Of a stretch of DNA of 64,000 nt, positions 59,455 to 64,000 are shown piece after piece. The translations under genes were made by a program, and so were the position numbers. The notes beneath the pieces are model-generated. The model did no database searches, was not told the origin of the DNA, and was given only the letters and a program-made list of their open reading frames with translations. The DNA comes from CAVZMI01 sp050011775 (GTDB lineage: Bacteria > Bacteroidota > Ignavibacteria > UBA10030 > CAVZMI01), in NCBI GenBank assembly GCA_050011775.1, contig JBEKIL010000002.1:186001-250000 (forward strand). Direction: 5' to 3'. Position 1 is the first letter of the stretch. Each line of letters opens with the position of its first letter.

Positions 59455-61842
59455 ATGAGCAAATCAAGAATAAATGGGACAAAAAAGATATCGGATGATC
59501 TCCTGAACCGGATGCACCGGTACTGGTGTGCCGCGAATTATCTCTCTGTCGGACAGATATATCTGCTTGATAATCCGCTTTTAAAAAGGCCGTTACGAAA
59601 AGAGGATGCAAAACCGAGGCTGTTGGGTCATTGGGGTACCACACCCGGATTGAATTTTATCTATGTGCATCTGAACAGAATTATAAAAGAACGCGACCTC
59701 AACATGATGTTTATTACAGGACCGGGTCACGGCGGACCGGCATTGGTTGCCAATACGTATCTGGAAGGAACATATAGTGAGTTGTATCCCCAGATCTCTT
59801 CAGATTCTAAAGGGATGAAGGAATTCTTCAGACAGTTTTCATTCCCCGGCGGTATATCGAGTCATACCGGATCGGAAACGCCCGGCTCCATCCACGAAGG
59901 GGGTGAGCTCGGTTATTCGATCTCGCATGCCTATGGAGCGGCATTCGATAATCCGGATCTGATTGTCGCCTGCGTCGTTGGCGACGGTGAAGCCGAGACC
60001 GGCCCTCTTGCTACGGCATGGCATTCGAATAAATTTCTCAATCCTCTTCACGACGGAGCGGTACTGCCGATTCTTCATCTGAACGGCTACAAAATTGCCA
60101 ACCCGACTGTGCTGGCCCGCATCAGCCATGAGGAGCTCGAAAGTCTATTCATTGGCTACGGATATAAACCATATTTTGTCGAGGGATCGGAACCGAAGAA
60201 AATGCACAGACTCATGGCGGAGACACTCGACACTATTATTGCAGAAATACAATCGATCCAAAATGAAACCAGAAGAAAGGGAACCGTCAAACGTCCCCAA
60301 TGGCCGATGATTATTCTAAGGACTCCCAAAGGCTGGACGGGCCCTAAAAAAGTCGATGGTTTGAAAGTCGAGGGATCATGGCGTTCGCATCAGGTCCCGT
60401 TCGCGGGGGTTCAAACAAATCCAAAGCATCTTAAGCTTCTGGAGAATTGGCTTAAAAGTTACAATCCGGAAAAGCTGTTCGACAAACATGGGAAACTTAT
60501 TCCCGAATTAGCCGAGTTGTCTCCTAAAGGGATCCGACGGATGGGAGCAAATCCCCATACAAACGGGGGGCTTCTACTGAAAGATTTGACGCTTCCGGAT
60601 TTTCGCAATTATGCAATTAAAGTCAAGAAGCCCGGACACATTATGAGCGAGACATCCAGAATTCTTGGAACCTTTCTGAGAGACGTGGTAAAACTAAACG
60701 AAGAGAATAAGAATTTTCGTGTTATGGCTCCGGATGAATTGACATCAAATCGCCTCGGTGACCTATTCGGTGCGACGAACAGGGTGTGGATGGGAGAAAT
60801 AATTCCGGGAGATGATCATCTTTCGCCGGACGGCCGCGTTATGGAAATATTAAGCGAGCATACATGCCAGGGTTGGTTGGAAGGCTATCTTCTCACTGGC
60901 CGTCATGGATTTTTCACGTCGTATGAGGCGTTCATTCATATTATAGATTCAATGTTTAATCAGCACGCAAAGTGGCTGAAGGTCAGCAGTAAGGAAGTCC
61001 GCTGGCGCAGGCCGATCGCTTCTCTTAATTATTTTTTATCATCCCACGTCTGGAGGCAGGATCATAACGGATTCAGCCATCAGGATCCGGGTTTTATTGA
61101 TCATGTGGTAAATAAAAAAGCGGACGTTATACGAGTATATTTTCCGGCCGATGTCAATACGTTGCTCTCGGTTGCCGACCACTGTTTACGAAGTCGGAAT
61201 TATATCAACGTCATCGTGGCGGGGAAACATCTCCAGCCCCAGTGGCTTTCGATGGACGAGGCGATCAAGCACTGTACCTACGGCATCGGTATCTGGAAAT
61301 GGGCCAGCAACGATCGGGGAGAGGAGCCGGATGTTGTCATGGCTTGCGCGGGGGATGTACCGACGAATGAGACACTGGCTGCAATAGAAATTTTGAGGAG
61401 TTATGCTCCGGAATTAAAAATTCGGATGATTAATGTTGTCGATCTTATGACGCTTCAGCCGAAGGAAGAACATCCGCACGGACTGACGAATCAGGAGTTC
61501 GACACACTTTTTACATCCGATAAACCGATAATCTTTGCCTATCACGGATATCCGATGCTCATTCACCGGCTCACCTATCGGAGAACCAATCATAAAAATA
61601 TTCATGTCCGCGGTTATAAAGAGGAAGGAACCGTGACCACTCCGTTTGATATGCTGGTGAGGAATGATATGGATCGTTTCCACCTGGTAGCTGATGTTGT
61701 GGATCGGGTTTCTGTTTTACGTAATATTTCAGCATACGTCAAGCAGGATATGCGTAATAAAATTATTAAACATAAAGAATATATCGGTAAATATGGCGAG
61801 GATATGGCCGAGATTCAAAAATGGAAATGGAAAGGATGGTAA
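59455..61842 (+). CDS. xfp: Phosphoketolase
   Basis: Start at ATG 59455 with GGAGGG (59445-59450); the TTG at 59443 is not used. 795 residues, full length. Splits xylulose-5-phosphate and/or fructose-6-phosphate into acetyl phosphate with thiamine diphosphate. MFITGPGHGGPALVANTYLEGTYSE, FSFPGGISSHTGSETPGSIHEGGELGYS, VVGDGEAETGPLATAWHSNKFLNP, LHLNGYKIANPTVL, QWPMIILRTPKGWTGP and HIIDSMFNQHAKWLK are the expected motifs. No phosphotransacetylase or acetate kinase is adjacent. Confidence 0.96.
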   Translation: MSKSRINGTKKISDDLLNRMHRYWCAANYLSVGQIYLLDNPLLKRPLRKEDAKPRLLGHWGTTPGLNFIYVHLNRIIKERDLNMMFITGPGHGGPALVANTYLEGTYSELYPQISSDSKGMKEFFRQFSFPGGISSHTGSETPGSIHEGGELGYSISHAYGAAFDNPDLIVACVVGDGEAETGPLATAWHSNKFLNPLHDGAVLPILHLNGYKIANPTVLARISHEELESLFIGYGYKPYFVEGSEPKKMHRLMAETLDTIIAEIQSIQNETRRKGTVKRPQWPMIILRTPKGWTGPKKVDGLKVEGSWRSHQVPFAGVQTNPKHLKLLENWLKSYNPEKLFDKHGKLIPELAELSPKGIRRMGANPHTNGGLLLKDLTLPDFRNYAIKVKKPGHIMSETSRILGTFLRDVVKLNEENKNFRVMAPDELTSNRLGDLFGATNRVWMGEIIPGDDHLSPDGRVMEILSEHTCQGWLEGYLLTGRHGFFTSYEAFIHIIDSMFNQHAKWLKVSSKEVRWRRPIASLNYFLSSHVWRQDHNGFSHQDPGFIDHVVNKKADVIRVYFPADVNTLLSVADHCLRSRNYINVIVAGKHLQPQWLSMDEAIKHCTYGIGIWKWASNDRGEEPDVVMACAGDVPTNETLAAIEILRSYAPELKIRMINVVDLMTLQPKEEHPHGLTNQEFDTLFTSDKPIIFAYHGYPMLIHRLTYRRTNHKNIHVRGYKEEGTVTTPFDMLVRNDMDRFHLVADVVDRVSVLRNISAYVKQDMRNKIIKHKEYIGKYGEDMAEIQKWKWKGW

Positions 61843-62370
61843 ATTACTGATACCAACGATTCGGTCTAAGGACATACACTTCGTAGAGTCTGTTATTTAG
61901 AGAGAAACAGTATATCTCCCCCTTTTTCGATGGGGGTTCTACAATCTACGATCCGTAGGGCTAATAGAGATATACAGACGGCGTTCTCACATTTGAGCAG
62001 AAAAAAGCCCCTATTTCACAATGATTGCACCGGCCCCGAGCAGATAAAGATAGACCCCATTTGTCGAACCACCGCATCCCGCCGATTAATCTCCCACGAG
62101 TTTACTCTCCTTTCCACCCCGTTGAAACATCGATGACTATGAATAAATATGTTGCTATCAGGATTAGTGTGTACTTTATAAATTAATGCATTCCGAGTAT
62201 TATACCTTAATAAGTTATCTTTTTTGTATTTTTTCCTTGACTTTTGCTTGAATAATTGTTAATTACTATTAAATAAATAAAGAATAGAACGTGACTTAAA
62301 CCGGTTGTGGGGGGGATATCAAGACTACACGGCAGTACTGTCGTGTATTGCCGTCATCATTATTATTACA
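61843..62370. other. 528-base spacer upstream of the MvhD/MTHFR group
   Basis: No gene supported. Contains a CCCCC-TTTTTCGA-TGGGGG hairpin (~61918-61936) and an AT-rich end with a promoter at 62237-62265. Short frames here do not resemble proteins. Confidence 0.5.
62237..62265 (+). promoter_or_regulatory. Promoter of the MvhD/MTHFR group
   Basis: -35 TTGACT (62237-62242), 17-base spacer, -10 TAATTA (62260-62265). Confidence 0.5.
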
Positions 62371-62748
62371 ATGACAAGACCACTACTAAAAATCTCACTC
62401 TTTTATTGTTCAAACTCGATATCTCCCGCTGATCTAAATTATCTTTCATCCCGGCTGGAGAATATTGAGCTGAATACCATCAGTGTTCCATGTTCGGGTA
62501 AAGTCGACATTGAGTATATCATGAAATCAATCGAGACCGGATCCGATAGAGCGATCCTGATAGGATGCGAGGGGGGCGAGTGTAAGTATCTACAGGGAAG
62601 TATTCGTGCACGGAAACGAATAGATGCTATTAACGAAATTTTAAACGAGGTGGGTCTTGGAAGCGAATGCGTCAGTTTTATACCCCGAGTCAACACTGAT
62701 AGACCACATAAAATCGTTTATGAAATTAATACTGCAATCGGCCGCTAA
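62371..62748 (+). CDS. MvhD-like hydrogenase/heterodisulfide-reductase iron-sulfur subunit
   Basis: Start at ATG 62371 (MTRPLLKISLFYC); an upstream in-frame start at 62305 lacks support. 125 residues. Cysteines at the family positions: LFYCSNSI, ISVPCSGKVDI, LIGCEGGECKYLQGSIRARKR (the strongest MvhD signature) and GLGSECVSFIPR. Known MvhD proteins carry a [2Fe-2S] cluster and pass electrons from a hydrogenase or dehydrogenase into HdrA. The next gene is MTHFR-like, suggesting electron delivery to or from methylene-THF reduction. Confidence 0.85.
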   Translation: MTRPLLKISLFYCSNSISPADLNYLSSRLENIELNTISVPCSGKVDIEYIMKSIETGSDRAILIGCEGGECKYLQGSIRARKRIDAINEILNEVGLGSECVSFIPRVNTDRPHKIVYEINTAIGR

Positions 62749-62794
62749 AAATTGCTATAGTAAATGGTGAGATAAACATTTTAAGAAGAAAATA

Positions 62795-63685
62795 ATGGAC
62801 AGCCTATTAGCGAAGAAAATTGAAGAAGGCGATTTCATAATCACAGCGGAATATTTGGGCGGCACCGATATTCAGTATGATCCCGCCGTGATTTTAAAAA
62901 ACTCCGGTGTACTGGCGGTGAATGTAGCCGATAATCCGTATGGTCCGGTGATTTCATCATTGGCATCGGCGGTGAAATTGATGCAAGCGGGGATTGAACC
63001 GGTCTATCAACTTGTAACCCGCGATCGCAACAGGATTGCTCTTCAATCCGATATATTGGGTGCTGCTTCGCTTGGTATCAAAAACATACTCTGCCTGTCG
63101 GGGTATCATCAAAGTATCACAGAGATGCCTGAATCGGCGAATGTATATGATCTCGATTCGATCCAACTCATTGAAACCGTGTCGCGGATGAACAATGAGG
63201 GAGTTCTGTTGAACGGCAGAAAAATAGAAGGTAATTTTTCGATGCTTATCGGGGCCGTTGCAAATCCCTATTTAAGACCTCTTGAATTGAATATCTTGAG
63301 GATGGCAAAAAAAGTTAAGGCTGGCGCGAAGTTTATTCAGACTCAGGCGGTTTTTAATACGACCGATTTCCAGGAATGGTTGAATGCGGCATATCAGGAA
63401 GGTCTCACTGAAAGAGCGGCCATCATTGCAGGGATTTATCCTCTCGAGAGTTACAATGAAGCCAAGCATCTCCTGAGGAAACATACTGATTTTTATATCC
63501 CCGAATCGCATGTCAAAAGTATTAAGGATGCGGGGAGTCCTGCAGCACAAAAGAATAGGGGTATCGCAATCTGTGTTGAGACGATCAATAAGATAAAAGA
63601 AATGAGCGGTCTAAGCGGAATTCATCTGATATCTGGCGGGAAAGAAGATAGCATCAGGGAAATAATAGAAAAAGCTGGAATTTAA
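62795..63685 (+). CDS. Methylenetetrahydrofolate reductase-family protein
   Basis: 296 residues, typical MetF barrel. IITAEYLGGTDIQYDP (the Glu of the N-terminal strand), VADNPYGPVISSLASAV, PVYQLVTRDRNRIALQSDILGAASLGIKNILCLSG, GAVANPYLRPLELNILRMAKKVKAGAKFIQTQAVF. FAD-dependent; reduces methylene-THF to methyl-THF. The context (MvhD-like before, ferredoxin-like after) resembles the acetogen-type complexes where MetF works without NADH directly. A MetV-like zinc partner is not seen in the window. Confidence 0.87.
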   Translation: MDSLLAKKIEEGDFIITAEYLGGTDIQYDPAVILKNSGVLAVNVADNPYGPVISSLASAVKLMQAGIEPVYQLVTRDRNRIALQSDILGAASLGIKNILCLSGYHQSITEMPESANVYDLDSIQLIETVSRMNNEGVLLNGRKIEGNFSMLIGAVANPYLRPLELNILRMAKKVKAGAKFIQTQAVFNTTDFQEWLNAAYQEGLTERAAIIAGIYPLESYNEAKHLLRKHTDFYIPESHVKSIKDAGSPAAQKNRGIAICVETINKIKEMSGLSGIHLISGGKEDSIREIIEKAGI

Positions 63686-63688
63686 GGC

Positions 63689-64000
63689 ATGCCGGAAAAA
63701 TATCATATAAAGACAAGCCATGTCCAACCGCGGCTCCCTCGAATTGGAAGATTGGGAGTTGTCGACTCGCGTGAAGATTGTGCCCGGTGCCATAACTGTG
63801 TGAAAAAAACCTGTGTCTATGACAAATACAGGGAAGAGAATATCTTCATCAGGGACCTGGATGAAGTACATACCCTGTTTTTTGAATGTATGGGATGCTT
63901 TTCTTGCATTCAGAATTGTACGAAAAATATATTGATAATGTCTCTGAATTCGGAATACCAGAAGCTGGGTAATGAATATTGGACACCGCAGATTTTGAGT
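63689..64000 (+). CDS. Ferredoxin-like N-terminus of a larger iron-sulfur protein (3' end outside window)
   Basis: 104 codons are visible from ATG 63689, 3 bases after the MTHFR stop, and the frame runs off the end. Two [4Fe-4S] sites are readable: CARCHNCVKKTC (CX2CX2CX4C) and CMGCFSCIQNC (CX2CX2CX3C). The PRLPRIGRLGVVDSREDC start and the YWTPQILS end resemble the N-terminus of FMN-binding glutamate-synthase-domain proteins, but this cannot be confirmed here. Confidence 0.75.
   Translation, partial: MPEKYHIKTSHVQPRLPRIGRLGVVDSREDCARCHNCVKKTCVYDKYREENIFIRDLDEVHTLFFECMGCFSCIQNCTKNILIMSLNSEYQKLGNEYWTPQILS

Noticed and set aside
61930..62136. 68-codon frame between phosphoketolase and the MvhD-like gene
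   Set aside because: No start signal or family resemblance; neighbouring reverse-strand text NGVYLYLLGAGAIIVK looked like a T9SS tail but is too short to support.

Overview
ORGANISM. The window looks like a moderate-GC member of the Bacteroidota/Ignavibacteria-Chlorobi side of the tree. This is inferred from a type IX secretion (T9SS) sorting domain with the FPNPFNP motif, a TonB receptor with an N-terminal carboxypeptidase-regulatory-like domain, the long (353 aa) form of ketol-acid reductoisomerase, hpnCDE squalene genes, and intergenic regions full of small palindromic and heptad repeats. No rRNA, CRISPR array, prophage or complete insertion sequence was seen. LAYOUT. 1-2.8 kb: end of a T9SS-exported protein, a small membrane-anchored secreted protein and a secreted caspase-like protease. 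3.0-9.6 kb: free-methionine-sulfoxide reductase, then a tight run of SDR reductase, LOG-family protein, SirB1-like protein, an NfnA/NfnB-type flavoprotein pair, and a radical-SAM/SPASM-like protein that has lost its radical-SAM cysteines. 9.8-12.9 kb: hpnC-hpnD-hpnE, overlapping, making squalene. 13.1-18.0 kb: ACT-domain protein, AmmeMemoRadiSam radical SAM enzyme and polA, separated by repeat-rich spacers. 18.6-30.6 kb: deacetylases, exported oligoendopeptidase F, a receiver-kinase hybrid, FmdB-type zinc ribbon, an exported Memo (AmrB) protein, a nitrilase-family amidase, a PDZ-membrane-GAF-SpoIIE phosphatase and a YprB-like exonuclease. 30.7-35.6 kb: a membrane protein, a winged-helix regulator, a TPR protein and a TonB receptor, with two matching 19-bp candidate operators, followed by a paralogue of the membrane protein. 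36.2-36.7 kb: an exported Hcp-like protein. BRANCHED-CHAIN AMINO ACID REGION. From 37.2 to 57.9 kb lies a one-direction biosynthetic cluster: ilvD, ilvB, ilvN, gltB, ilvC, cimA, aroF, leuA, leuC, leuD, proC, an actinobacterial-type leuB paralogue and a canonical leuB. It makes isoleucine through citramalate, plus valine and leucine, with GltB supplying glutamate for transamination. It is preceded by a sigma70-like promoter and an unannotated 46-codon leader ORF whose last 21 codons are almost all Leu, Ile or Val, followed by mutually exclusive RNA hairpins and a T8 run. This is a candidate ribosome-mediated attenuator. END OF WINDOW. 58-64 kb: an intact tRNA-Ser(GCU) embedded between broken tRNA-Ser pieces, a VapBC-type toxin-antitoxin pair, phosphoketolase, and an MvhD-like/MTHFR-like/ferredoxin-like gene group that runs off the edge and resembles parts of electron-bifurcating methylene-THF reductase systems. 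MOST INTERESTING LEADS: the ilv leader/attenuator, the radical-SAM-like protein without its catalytic cysteines beside hpnCDE, the operator-linked regulator/membrane-protein/TonB module, the broken tRNA-Ser locus and the MvhD-MTHFR group.
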